The translations under genes were made by a program, and so were the position numbers. A stretch of 64,000 nt of DNA. Origin: Desulfobaculum sp044987625 (GTDB lineage: Bacteria > Desulfobacterota > Desulfovibrionia > Desulfovibrionales > Desulfovibrionaceae). The stretch lies in the NCBI RefSeq assembly GCF_044987625.1, contig NZ_JBJDSB010000007.1, positions 4,102 through 68,101 of the forward strand, written 5' to 3'. The notes beneath the pieces were generated by a model that was given only the letters and a program-made list of their open reading frames with translations, had not been told where the DNA came from and made no database searches. Below, one piece after another: positions 33,523 to 42,088 of the stretch (its first letter is position 1; every line of letters begins with the position of its first letter).

Positions 33523-34125
33523 ATGGTGAAAAAATCTTCGAGCAGTGGAGGGGCGTTGCCATTCTTCGTCGGATTTGTGGCGATGCTCTTTGTAGGATGG
33601 TGGGTCTTCCCCCGCGTGTTATTTAGCGAGATGCAGCAACCGATCCGGTTCAGCCATGTCGTGCACGTGGAAGACCAGGGCATGTTCTGCGACGACTGTC
33701 ACTACCTGAAGGAAGACGGCTCGTTCAGCGGCATCCCGTCCACGCAGTCCTGTGCGGACTGTCACTACGACGTGCTGGGCACGGACCCCGACGAGGAAAA
33801 GTTCGTTGAGGAGTACGTGAACAAGGAGAAGGAAGTGGAATGGCTGATCTACCAGTACCAGCCGGACAACGTGTACTTCTCGCACGCCGCGCACCAGGAC
33901 ATGGACTGCACGACCTGCCACCCGGACATGGAAACGTCGGATACGCCGCCCACGTACTACAAGAACAAACTCACGGACTACTCCAACGGCGGCTATAAGA
34001 TCGTCTTTGGCCGTGGCGTTGGTGTGGACCCGGCCTACAGCCGTGGAACAATGAAGATGTGGGAATGCGAGCGCTGCCATGCCGAAAGCGGTCAGAGCAA
34101 CGCCTGCTACGTCTGTCATCGTTAA
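33523..34125 (+). CDS. qrcA: Qrc complex multihaem cytochrome c subunit
   Basis: 200 residues. An N-terminal membrane anchor (LPFFVGFVAMLFVGWWVFPRVLF) leads to a periplasmic domain with five CxxCH haem-binding motifs: CDDCH, CADCH, CTTCH, CERCH and CYVCH. QrcA accepts electrons from the periplasmic type I cytochrome c3 pool, reduced by hydrogenases and formate dehydrogenases, and passes them to menaquinone through the complex. I recall six haems reported for the Desulfovibrio vulgaris protein, so one site may be non-canonical here. ATG 33523 has GAGG upstream. First gene of qrcABCD, 15 bases before qrcB. Confidence 0.93.
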   Translation: MVKKSSSSGGALPFFVGFVAMLFVGWWVFPRVLFSEMQQPIRFSHVVHVEDQGMFCDDCHYLKEDGSFSGIPSTQSCADCHYDVLGTDPDEEKFVEEYVNKEKEVEWLIYQYQPDNVYFSHAAHQDMDCTTCHPDMETSDTPPTYYKNKLTDYSNGGYKIVFGRGVGVDPAYSRGTMKMWECERCHAESGQSNACYVCHR

Positions 34126-34140
34126 GAGTGAGGTGGCGTA

Positions 34141-36171
34141 ATGTTGAATAGAAGAGCTTTCCTGACGTTCTCCGCAGGTGCCACGGCTGGGCTGATGATT
34201 ACCCCCATTCCGTGGAAGCTGACGGACGACGTGTCGATTTGGACGCAGAATTGGAAGTGGAATCCTAAAGTCCCCAAAAGGGCTATATATTTCTCTGAAC
34301 TCGCATCCAAGATGGACCCCTCCGGTGCCGGCATCCGTGTCGCCACTGTAGACGGCCAGCCCATCGGTGTGGCCGGCAATCCCGACCATCCCCTGGGCAA
34401 AGGTGCCATCCCCTCCATGGCGGCGGCGGAAGTCGGGCTGCTGTACAGCCCCTCCCGCGTGAAGACCCCCATGAAGAAGACGGCAACCGGCCATCAGCCC
34501 ATTAGCTGGGACGAGGCGGAAGCCCTGCTGGCCGAGAAGGTTGGCGCGGCCAAAGGCAAAGTCGCTGCCGTGTGCGGTGACGAAACCGGCTCCGCAAGTG
34601 AAATCTTCAACGCCCTGGTGGCGAACCTTGACGGCCAGTTCTTCCTCACCAACGGCGAAGCGCAGAGCGCATCGCGTGCGTGGAAGATGATGGGCGGCGA
34701 AGGTCAGGTCGGGTACGACATCGAGAACGCGGACCACGTCCTGTTCCTGAGCGCCGACGCGCTGGAGTCCTCCGGCACGGCGGTTCGCAACGCGCAGGCG
34801 TTCTCCGCAACCCATCCCTCCGGCAAGCCCGCCACGGCCAAGTACGTCTACGCCGGTCCGGTGCAGAACAACACCGCCGTGGTCTGTGACGAGTGGGTGC
34901 AGGCTGGCCCCGGCATGGCCGCCCCCATCGCGCTTGGTCTGGCAAACCTGCTGGTGCAGGACGGCATGACCGCCAGCTTCTCTGGCTTTAACGCCTTTGC
35001 CCGCAAGGTTGCGGCCTACACCCCCGCCCGCGTTGAACGCGAGACCGGTGTGCGTGCCCGCGACCTGCAGCGCATGGCTGCGGAACTCAAAGGCGCCAAG
35101 CGTCCCCTCGTGGTCGCCGGCTCTGAGTTCCTCGGCGGTGGCGGCGCAAGCATCCAGCTTGCCGCCCTCGGCCTCAACGCCCTGCTGGGCCGCGTCGGCG
35201 CTACCGGCGGTGTGAAGGCCGTTGCCGACGCTCCCGTTGTGGTGCCCGGCGCCGTGTCGCGCTCTGCCATGTACGAAGGCGACTTCGTTGGCTTCATGCA
35301 GCGCGTTGCCGCCGGCAAGGACAGCGTGGACGCCATGGTCGTCTACGACGCCAACCCGGCCTACGCCCTGCCCGAGCAGCTGAGCGGCGCCATGAAGAAC
35401 GTGCCCTTCGTTGCCACCATCAGCTCCTTCATGGACGAGACCGCTGCCGAGGCCGACCTCGTGCTGCCCGCGTCCATGACCGTGGAACGCTACGACGACG
35501 TGTACACCCCGTACGGCGCGGCTGAGGCCACCTACAACGTGAACACCCCCGTTGCGAAGAAGGCCTTCGACACCCGCCACGGCGCGGACGTCGCCCTGAG
35601 CCTTGCCGGTACGCTGGGCATGGACCTTGGCTACCGCAACTTCCGCGAGGTGCTCAAGGCCAAGGCAGAAGCCCTTGGCGCATCCTGGCGCGGCCTCAAG
35701 AGGGGACAGACCTTCACCGCGTCCAGCAGCGCGCCGAAGCAGCTGAATCTGGCCGCATGTGCCATTGACGGTCCGGCCACCATGGGCACTGGCGCTTTGG
35801 CGCTGGCCCCCATCGTGAAGACCAACCTTGGCACCGACAAGGTCGCTCTTCCCCCGCTGAACGTCTCCACCGTGCGCGAAACCGACTGCATGGTGCAGAT
35901 GAACGCCAAGACGGCCCGCTCCTGCGGCGTTAAGGCGGGACAGACGGTCCGCCTCTCCGGCCCCGGCGGCAAGATGACCGCTCAGGTGGCCATCACGGAG
36001 AAGGTGATGACCGGTGTTGTGGCGGCTCCTCTGGGCCTTGGACATACCGCTTGGGACGAGTTCTCCCGCGGTCTGGGCGATAATGCCTTCAAACTGCTCG
36101 CCGCAACCGACGAGCCCGAGACCGGTATGACCGCATGGTCCAAGACCCTGGTCGAGATCGCCCACGCATAA
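34141..36171 (+). CDS. qrcB: Qrc complex molybdopterin-oxidoreductase-like subunit
   Basis: 676 residues. The N-terminus NRRAFLTFSAG is a twin-arginine signal, so the folded protein goes to the periplasm. The body follows the molybdopterin oxidoreductase fold (PISWDEAEALLAEKVG, GNPDHPLGKGAIPSM, ETAAEADLVLPASMTVE), but the N-terminal four-cysteine iron-sulfur motif of true enzymes is missing. QrcB is known to be a structural relative without molybdenum, which agrees. It links the cytochrome and iron-sulfur subunits. GAGG precedes ATG 34141. It is 15 bases from qrcA and 15 from qrcC. Confidence 0.93.
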   Translation: MLNRRAFLTFSAGATAGLMITPIPWKLTDDVSIWTQNWKWNPKVPKRAIYFSELASKMDPSGAGIRVATVDGQPIGVAGNPDHPLGKGAIPSMAAAEVGLLYSPSRVKTPMKKTATGHQPISWDEAEALLAEKVGAAKGKVAAVCGDETGSASEIFNALVANLDGQFFLTNGEAQSASRAWKMMGGEGQVGYDIENADHVLFLSADALESSGTAVRNAQAFSATHPSGKPATAKYVYAGPVQNNTAVVCDEWVQAGPGMAAPIALGLANLLVQDGMTASFSGFNAFARKVAAYTPARVERETGVRARDLQRMAAELKGAKRPLVVAGSEFLGGGGASIQLAALGLNALLGRVGATGGVKAVADAPVVVPGAVSRSAMYEGDFVGFMQRVAAGKDSVDAMVVYDANPAYALPEQLSGAMKNVPFVATISSFMDETAAEADLVLPASMTVERYDDVYTPYGAAEATYNVNTPVAKKAFDTRHGADVALSLAGTLGMDLGYRNFREVLKAKAEALGASWRGLKRGQTFTASSSAPKQLNLAACAIDGPATMGTGALALAPIVKTNLGTDKVALPPLNVSTVRETDCMVQMNAKTARSCGVKAGQTVRLSGPGGKMTAQVAITEKVMTGVVAAPLGLGHTAWDEFSRGLGDNAFKLLAATDEPETGMTAWSKTLVEIAHA

Positions 36172-36186
36172 AAAGAGGAACGCATC

Positions 36187-37008
36187 ATGTCAGCATTCAA
36201 AGAATTCCCGATCAGATGGGGCATGGTCATCGACATAGACAAGTGCACGGGCTGTGGCGCGTGTACTGTGGCCTGCAACAAAGAAAATAATATCGCCCCC
36301 CAGCGTCAGCAGCTTGACCGCATCGCCGGAAAGGGCTTCCCCACCCGCTTCAAGAAGCTGGAGTGGATCACCATCTACGAACTGTCCAACGGCAAGCAGG
36401 GCAGCGCGCATGACAGCGCCTTCCTGCCGCGTCCGTGCATGCAGTGCGGCATGCCGTCCTGTGTGACCGTCTGCCCGGCAACGGCGACGGACAAAAACGA
36501 AAACGGCGGCATCGTCAGCCAGATCTACCCCCGCTGTTTTGGCTGCAGATACTGCATGGCCTCCTGCCCTTACCACGCCCGTGTGTTCAACTGGGACCAG
36601 CCCGTGTACCCCGAAGGCATGGAAAAGCAGCTGACCCCCAACGTCTCCGTGCGTTCGCGCGGCGTTGTGGAAAAGTGCAACTTCTGCCACCACCGTTGGA
36701 TGTACGCCAAGGACGCCGCCCGCGTGGCTGGCGAGGACCCGAACGCGCTGCCCGAGGATGCCTACATCCCCGCCTGCGCCGAGGCCTGCCCCACCGGCGC
36801 CATCACCTTTGGCGATGTGAAGAACCCCGAGCATAAGGTGTACGAGCTGGCTCGCAGCCCCTACACCTTCCGCCTGCTTGAGCGCCTGGGCACCGACCCG
36901 CAGGTGTACTACATGAGTAAGCGCGAGTGGGTGCGTCGACAGGGTGACAACTACCTTGAAAACGAACCGGGCCCCGTAGCCCACGGCAATGGAGGTCACA
37001 ATGGATAG
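36187..37008 (+). CDS. qrcC: Qrc complex iron-sulfur subunit
   Basis: 273 residues with four iron-sulfur cysteine groups: CTGCGACTVAC, CMQCGMPSCVTVCP, CFGCRYCMASCP and CNFC with CAEACP. This is the NrfC/DmsB-type periplasmic electron-transfer subunit. There is no signal peptide of its own, consistent with hitch-hiking export with the Tat substrate QrcB. It carries electrons from QrcA towards QrcD. Its last eight bases overlap the start of qrcD. Confidence 0.92.
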   Translation: MSAFKEFPIRWGMVIDIDKCTGCGACTVACNKENNIAPQRQQLDRIAGKGFPTRFKKLEWITIYELSNGKQGSAHDSAFLPRPCMQCGMPSCVTVCPATATDKNENGGIVSQIYPRCFGCRYCMASCPYHARVFNWDQPVYPEGMEKQLTPNVSVRSRGVVEKCNFCHHRWMYAKDAARVAGEDPNALPEDAYIPACAEACPTGAITFGDVKNPEHKVYELARSPYTFRLLERLGTDPQVYYMSKREWVRRQGDNYLENEPGPVAHGNGGHNG

Positions 37009-38296
37009 AGCTCTTTGGCCTGAAGGCGTCGAGCGGTGCTCGCTTGGCAAGTTCCTGCTTTGGCTCGGGTTCGTCGGTGTGCTGCTGGCCGCCGGTCTGT
37101 ACGAGTTCTTTATGATTCTCGTGCCGGACGGACTGGCCCGTACCGCTCTGGACAACTACTTCGGGTTCGGCCTGTGGATCACGTTTGACCTTGCGGTCAT
37201 CGCCCTCGGTGCCGGAGCCTTCTTCACCGGTCTGCTCAAGTACATCCTCGACATCAAGGAGCTTGAGAAGATTGTTAACCTCACGGTCATTGTCGGCTTC
37301 ATCTGCTACTCCGGCGCTATGCTTGTCTTGGCGCTGGACGTGGGGCAGCCGCTGCGGTCGTGGTTCGGCTACTGGCACGCCAACGTCCACTCCATGCTGA
37401 CGGAAGTGATGTTCTGCATCACCTGTTACCTCATGGTGCTGGCCATTGAGTTTGTGCCGAACATCCTTGAGAACAGGAAGCTCAACGAGATTCCTTACCT
37501 GCACAACCTCGCGCACAACCTGCACGTGGTTATGCCGCTCATCGCCGGTATCGGCGCGTTCCTGTCCACCTTCCACCAGGGTTCCCTTGGCGGCATGTAC
37601 GGCGTCCTCTTCGGCCGCCCCTACATCCTGCGTGATGGGTTCTTTATCTGGCCGTGGACGTTCTTCCTGTTCGTGCTGTCCGCCGTGGCTGCTGGTCCCT
37701 GCTTCTCCGTCTTGGTCGTGAAGATCATGGAGCTGCTCACCGGCAAGACCCTTGTGGACTTCAAGGTCAAGAAACTCATGTGCCGCATCGGCGGTACCAT
37801 GCTGTGCCTGTACCTGTTCTTCAAGTTTGCCGACACTTGGGCTTGGGCCGCCGATGTGCTGCCGCGCTCCGGCCTGACGTGGGATCAGATGTTCAACAGC
37901 GGCCTTGGCTACGGCGAAAGCCTGTTGTGGATCGAGCTGGGCCTGTGCGGCGTTCTGCCCGCCATCCTGCTGATGGTGCCCCGCTTCCGCAACACTCCGG
38001 GCCTGCTGTACACCGCCGCTATCCTGAACTGCACCGGCGTTACGCTCAACCGTTACGTCTTCACCGTTCAGGCGCTGGCTATCCCGGTTATGCCCTTTGA
38101 CCAGTGGTACAACTACATCCCGAACTGGGCTGAGTGGGCACCCTGCCTTGGCGTTGTCGCCTACGGCATGCTCGTTCTGTCCCTGTCCTACCGCTACCTG
38201 CCTGTGTTCCCGCAGGAGAAGGAACTGAACGCCAAGCCCCGCATGGCGGCTCCGGTTGAGCAGAAGGACGACGCGGAGGCAACGGCGACAGCCTAA
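37001..38296 (+). CDS. qrcD: Qrc complex integral membrane quinone-binding subunit (NrfD/PsrC type)
   Basis: 431 residues from ATG 37001, chosen for GGAGG five bases upstream. About ten membrane helices, beginning KFLLWLGFVGVLLAAGLYEF, typical of the NrfD/PsrC quinone-interacting family. It holds the menaquinone site at the periplasmic side. Qrc is needed in Desulfovibrio for sulfate respiration with H2 or formate because it feeds the quinone pool used by the Qmo complex. Last gene of qrcABCD, with a terminator directly after. Confidence 0.93.
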   Translation: MDRALWPEGVERCSLGKFLLWLGFVGVLLAAGLYEFFMILVPDGLARTALDNYFGFGLWITFDLAVIALGAGAFFTGLLKYILDIKELEKIVNLTVIVGFICYSGAMLVLALDVGQPLRSWFGYWHANVHSMLTEVMFCITCYLMVLAIEFVPNILENRKLNEIPYLHNLAHNLHVVMPLIAGIGAFLSTFHQGSLGGMYGVLFGRPYILRDGFFIWPWTFFLFVLSAVAAGPCFSVLVVKIMELLTGKTLVDFKVKKLMCRIGGTMLCLYLFFKFADTWAWAADVLPRSGLTWDQMFNSGLGYGESLLWIELGLCGVLPAILLMVPRFRNTPGLLYTAAILNCTGVTLNRYVFTVQALAIPVMPFDQWYNYIPNWAEWAPCLGVVAYGMLVLSLSYRYLPVFPQEKELNAKPRMAAPVEQKDDAEATATA

Positions 38297-38319
38297 CCGC
38301 CCCGCCAGACCCCGTCTTC

Positions 38320-38352
38320 AAGGCCCGACCGGAAATCCGGTCGGGCCTTTTT
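38320..38352 (+). terminator. Rho-independent terminator of the qrc operon
   Basis: Perfect 13-bp stem (38320-38332 with 38337-38349), four-base loop, five T. Confidence 0.93.
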
Positions 38353-38821
38353 GCGATGGGGATTGCTTCATATTGACGGAAGGTTGGGGAGCGTCTATCG
38401 TCAAGGCACGATGCAGGAGGATGTCCGGTGAATACTGCGGCGGCCGGGCCTTGGTGCCACACCCGCACAGGCCGCGCAGTGCCGCAGGTTTTCTGGAGGC
38501 AAGCCCCCAGATGAACGAGCCCGGAAATCCCCGTCCGGCATGCGGAAGACAACGCACGCATGCCAAGGAATTTTTTGCGCCGCCAAAGACGAATCGTGGC
38601 GGAGGCTGGACGAGAGTGCCCGGCCGTACCCGAGCGGGCCACAGCGCCCCGGGCCGAAGCCAAGTGAAAAGCCTGAAGACGACGCACCGTGCCCGGATGG
38701 CGGATGCCGTCCGTGGTGTGGGCGTTCTTTTTTTGTGCGGGCGGATACGCTCGCCAGCGCATATGACGACGAGAGTTGTTCAGACGTCACCGCAGTGCGG
38801 TGGTTGAGAAGGAAAAGCAGA
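38353..38821. other. Long non-coding stretch before the HgcA-like gene
   Basis: About 470 bases without a supportable gene; the open frames here lack ribosome-binding sites and family resemblance. It must contain the promoter of the HgcA-like gene. A short CCGGTGAAT followed later by CCCGCACAG is faintly like a cobalamin riboswitch, but the other conserved boxes are missing, so no riboswitch is called. Confidence 0.5.
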
Positions 38822-40027
38822 ATGGGACAGAATGAGGAGCAATACTCCACAATCCATAAGCGTGAGGACGACGTGTCCTCCATGGAAGGAGCGTATTGTC
38901 TCATTGATCCTCGGGCCGCCATTTGGGGCGAGGAACCGGGCAAGGGCCCGCACACACGCGTGGACTTTCCGCCGCAGCAGCGGGCGGGGTTTACCCTGTG
39001 CCCCTTTGTAAAGGAATTTATTAAGGTTGGCCGCCGCCATGTGCCGCGGGTGAAGCCTTATCTCTCTCTGCGCGACATGGGCGAGATGGTCCTTGCCGGG
39101 CTTGGCGTGCTGCGGGCCTCGCATGTTGTGGCCCCAGGGCTGTACTGCGTGGGGTTCCCGGACGAGGAGGCCCCGGTGCTGGCCGTGCCGAACCGCAAAA
39201 TGTCCTTTGATGTCCTGCGCAAGGAGCTTTCCGGCATTGACGCGTGGCTGCTTGTTTTTGACGCCACGCGCAAGGATTCATGGAAGGCTGACGAGCGTCA
39301 TCTGTATTCCGTCCCGGCGCTGGTGCACGCGGTGCGGGCCTCGCGCCTGCACGATGTGGTCAGCCACCGCCGTGTGTATGTGCCCCAGTCCGTCGAGCAC
39401 CGCCTTGATGCGGATGTCGTCATGGGGCAGAGCGGTTTTTCGTTGGTGTATGGTCCCCGGCGGACCAAGGATTGGCAGGGATTTTTTGAAAACGGCGGCG
39501 TCGCCACCGTGCCCATGCAGGAAACGACCTTCACTTTGGCCGAACGCATGGTGCGCATTCCGCGCCAGTTGCACGCGCTGCTACGGCCGCTTGCGATGTT
39601 TGCCGTTGTCGCCTTTGTGCTGTCGGGCATGGGGCCGGATGTGTTTGATTTTGACGCCGCGTGGTCGCGGATGCTGGGTGTGGTGTGGGCGGCTGTTGCC
39701 GCTCTTGCCGCGGGGAGTGTGGCCGTACCGCTTCTGCTGCCCGTGTTGCCCGGCGGCAGGCTGACCTACAAGGGCCTAGGCATGGGCGCTGTTGCCGCGT
39801 GCGTGACGCTCCCAATGCTGCCGGAAGCGCTGTCCGCGCTTGATGTGGTGGCCCTTGGCGCGTTGATTGTGAGTGCCAGTAGCTGGCTGGCGCGCGATTT
39901 TGCCCGCCTGACGCCCATCGGCGCAGCCATGGGGCCTGTGACCGTCTGCCGCCGCCCGCTCCTTGGGCAGTGCATTGGCGGCGCGGTGTGGGCCGTGCTG
40001 TGGGGGGCATCGCGTTTTCTTGGATAG
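38822..40027 (+). CDS. HgcA-like corrinoid-fold membrane protein lacking the cap-helix cysteine
   Basis: 401 residues from ATG 38822 behind AAGGAAAAG. An N-terminal extension of about 80 residues is followed by a domain that reads like the corrinoid-binding domain of HgcA (PGLYCVGF, VLAVPNRKMSFDVLRKELSG, DAWLLVFDA, VVSHRRVYVPQ, SGFSLVYGPRR, TFTLAERMV). About five membrane helices follow from residue 253 to the end, the known HgcA layout. The HgcA cap-helix motif N(V/I)WCAAGK is replaced by DSWKADER: the tryptophan (W154) is kept but the cobalt-ligating Cys is Lys155. No HgcB ferredoxin gene is adjacent. It is therefore unlikely to methylate mercury; its function is unknown. It is a single gene after qrc. 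Confidence 0.82.
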   Translation: MGQNEEQYSTIHKREDDVSSMEGAYCLIDPRAAIWGEEPGKGPHTRVDFPPQQRAGFTLCPFVKEFIKVGRRHVPRVKPYLSLRDMGEMVLAGLGVLRASHVVAPGLYCVGFPDEEAPVLAVPNRKMSFDVLRKELSGIDAWLLVFDATRKDSWKADERHLYSVPALVHAVRASRLHDVVSHRRVYVPQSVEHRLDADVVMGQSGFSLVYGPRRTKDWQGFFENGGVATVPMQETTFTLAERMVRIPRQLHALLRPLAMFAVVAFVLSGMGPDVFDFDAAWSRMLGVVWAAVAALAAGSVAVPLLLPVLPGGRLTYKGLGMGAVAACVTLPMLPEALSALDVVALGALIVSASSWLARDFARLTPIGAAMGPVTVCRRPLLGQCIGGAVWAVLWGASRFLG

Positions 40028-40057
40028 CGCAGCGAAAACGACGAGAGATGAAAGTGA

Positions 40058-40093
40058 AGAGGGATGGCCGGAGACGGCTATCCCTCTTTTTTT
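40058..40093 (+). terminator. Rho-independent terminator of the HgcA-like gene
   Basis: 13-bp stem with one G-U pair (40058-40070 with 40075-40087), GAGA loop and seven T. Confidence 0.9.
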
Positions 40094-40845
40094 GCGGCGC
40101 GGACCAGCCCGCGCCAGATGCCCCGGTGGGCGCGCAGGTGGTAGAGAAATTCAGGATGCCACTGCACGCCGAGGACAAAGTCGCGTCCGGTGTGCTCCAC
40201 GCCTTGGATGACGCCGCTGTCCTCGCGCGCGCACACGCGGATGCCCTCCCCCAGCTTGTCCACCGCCTGTTTGTGCAGGGCGTTCACCCACAGGTGGCGG
40301 GAGGATACAAGGCGGTAGAGCAGTGTGGTGTGGTCCACGGTGACGGATTTGCGCGGCAGGATGGTGCGCATCTGTACCGTCTCCGTATAGAAGGCTTCGA
40401 GGTCGCGGTGCAGGGTGCCGCCGTGGAAGACGTTGAGTAGCTGCGCGCCGCGGCAGATGCCCAGCACCGGACAGCGCAGGTCCTCGGCGCGGTGGAGCAG
40501 CCGCGTTTCCAGCTCGTCGCGGTCCTTGCCGGAGGAGGTGGAGCGTTTGAGGCTGAGAAGCCGCCGCAGGATGTAGATAAACGGCGAAAGCAGCAGCCGT
40601 GTGCCCCAGTAGCGCCTGTGGTGCGGGGCCACATGCGGGGGCGGGGCGGGCTGTTCGCCGTAGAGGCTTGGGTCCACGTCCGCGCCGCCGCTGATGACCA
40701 GCGCGTCCATGGGCGCGTCCGGCAACGGCCCGCCGGGCACGACCCGAATGGGACGCGCTCCGGCAAGCCGCAGGCAGAGCCATGTAAACAGCCACGGCCC
40801 CAAGCCGCCTCGGCGCGGGGCCGTGACCCAAACAGTCGGGCGCAT
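40078..40845 (-). CDS. Class I glutamine-amidotransferase-like gamma-glutamyl hydrolase (peptidase C26)
   Basis: 255 residues from the ATG at 40845 with GGAG upstream. Signatures are VISGGADVDPSLYG, the nucleophile elbow LGICRGAQLLNV, and the catalytic HPE of LGVQWHPEFLY. The fold hydrolyses gamma-glutamyl amide bonds (PuuD type). It starts two bases after the amidoligase stop, so the two are one transcript. Such amidoligase-hydrolase pairs are known from genome-context studies of peptide ligases: one forms an amide tag and the other removes it. The substrate here is unknown. Confidence 0.88.
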   Translation of the reverse strand: MRPTVWVTAPRRGGLGPWLFTWLCLRLAGARPIRVVPGGPLPDAPMDALVISGGADVDPSLYGEQPAPPPHVAPHHRRYWGTRLLLSPFIYILRRLLSLKRSTSSGKDRDELETRLLHRAEDLRCPVLGICRGAQLLNVFHGGTLHRDLEAFYTETVQMRTILPRKSVTVDHTTLLYRLVSSRHLWVNALHKQAVDKLGEGIRVCAREDSGVIQGVEHTGRDFVLGVQWHPEFLYHLRAHRGIWRGLVRAAKKEG

Positions 40846-40847
40846 GG

Positions 40848-41843
40848 CTACTCCATCATCTCCCGCACATGTGCGGCCCATGGCCGGGTCAGCGCGCTGA
40901 GGGGCGTGCCGTGCAGGTGCATGAAGGCTTCGGCCATTTCGCTAAGGCGCTTTTCGTCACTGGCGAGGCGTTCCACGTGTAGCCACATGTCCCACTCCGC
41001 CGCCACGGTCCACGTTGGATCGTCGATGAGGCAGTTGGGCAGGCGGTAGTGCAGGGCGGGGCGTGCTTTGATGAGGTGCATGTCCAGCGTTGCCGCCTCC
41101 AGGATGGAGCGGTCCATAAAGCAGAACAGCGGCAGCATGTCGAGGGTGCGGTTTCGCGTGGGGTTGTGCGTCAGGTAATCCACCACGAGGTGCTGGAGGT
41201 CCGGGGCATAGTCCGGGCGCAGAACCAGCGCCTTGTAGTCCTCGGGGAAGGAATCCACAAAGGGCGTCATGCGGCGCGTAAGGTCCACGTTCAGCGTTTC
41301 CTTCATCCAGTCCTCAAGGAGCAGGAAGGCGCGCAGATAGCGCAGGGCCGCCTCGGTGGTGACTTCCGGCATTTCGGGATTCATCTGAAAGCCAAAGGCG
41401 TAGAGGATGGATGCCTTGGTGCCCTTGGCGTCCTGTTCGTGCAGGGCTTGGCGCAAATCTTCGGCCACGTGCAGCTTGTCCAGCGGCAGGGGCGGGGTGG
41501 CTATCTCGCACGGCACAATGTTCTGCGAGGTCTCCAGCACCAGATGGTCCAGCCTGTCCTCGTCGATGAACTTCGAAATGTCGAGGCCCATTGTCTCAAG
41601 GATGGTCTTGTACTTTTGGTTCTTGAGGAGCGTGGCGTCCATCTCCGTGGCGAAGTCGCCGTAAGGCGTGTCCGTGACGGTGATGTCAAAGGGATTGCGC
41701 TCCACCTTGCGGCCGCCGAACAGCCTGATGATGCAGTCGGCGGCGGTGTCGGGGGTGAGTCCTGCCATCTCGTATTCAAAACCCACCCGGCGCAGGGCGT
41801 TGTCCTGCGTTGTGGTGACGGGGGGCATGGGCATTTGTGTCAT
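40848..41843 (-). CDS. Amidoligase-family enzyme (COOH-NH2 ligase fold)
   Basis: 331 residues. The start VGFEYEMAGLTP carries the glutamate motif of the amidoligase_2 family, relatives of glutamine synthetase-fold and gamma-glutamylcysteine ligases. Later blocks TEMDATLLK, LVLETSQNIVPCEIATPPL and AFGFQMNPEMP contain the metal and nucleotide ligands. It probably forms an ATP-dependent amide bond, perhaps between glutamate and an amine, in the cytoplasm. It is first in a two-gene operon with the C26 hydrolase. AGGACA precedes ATG 41843. About 185 bases of possible promoter sequence lie upstream. Confidence 0.85.
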   Translation of the reverse strand: MTQMPMPPVTTTQDNALRRVGFEYEMAGLTPDTAADCIIRLFGGRKVERNPFDITVTDTPYGDFATEMDATLLKNQKYKTILETMGLDISKFIDEDRLDHLVLETSQNIVPCEIATPPLPLDKLHVAEDLRQALHEQDAKGTKASILYAFGFQMNPEMPEVTTEAALRYLRAFLLLEDWMKETLNVDLTRRMTPFVDSFPEDYKALVLRPDYAPDLQHLVVDYLTHNPTRNRTLDMLPLFCFMDRSILEAATLDMHLIKARPALHYRLPNCLIDDPTWTVAAEWDMWLHVERLASDEKRLSEMAEAFMHLHGTPLSALTRPWAAHVREMME

Positions 41844-42027
41844 ATGTGTATGTCCTGTCGGTGTTGTCTGCGTGTTGCCCTTGGCGCGTGGCGCGCCAAG
41901 AACATGGAATCACCTAGACATACACATGAATCCCGGCAGGACGCAACCGGGCGGGAAAAAGCCGCCAGCCACTGGCCTTTGTAGGTCGGCGCGTCCATCG
42001 GGGGGCGCCGTTGACGCGGTGGGACGG

Positions 42028-42054
42028 AAAAAGCCCCTCAAGGAGGGGCTTTTT
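42028..42054. terminator. Bidirectional terminator downstream of the methyltransferase gene
   Basis: Perfect 12-bp stem (42028-42039 with 42043-42054) with five A on the left and five T on the right; it ends the gene that stops at 42089. Confidence 0.9.
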
Positions 42055-42088
42055 GATATGCGGAGGTGATTGCGACGTCTGTCCGTCT

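Noticed and set aside
38380..38560. Cobalamin riboswitch upstream of the HgcA-like gene
   Set aside because: Short matches (CCGGTGAAT, CCCGCACAG) occur on the plus strand and a CCAGAAAACCTGC on the minus strand, but the ordered set of conserved boxes is not present on either strand.
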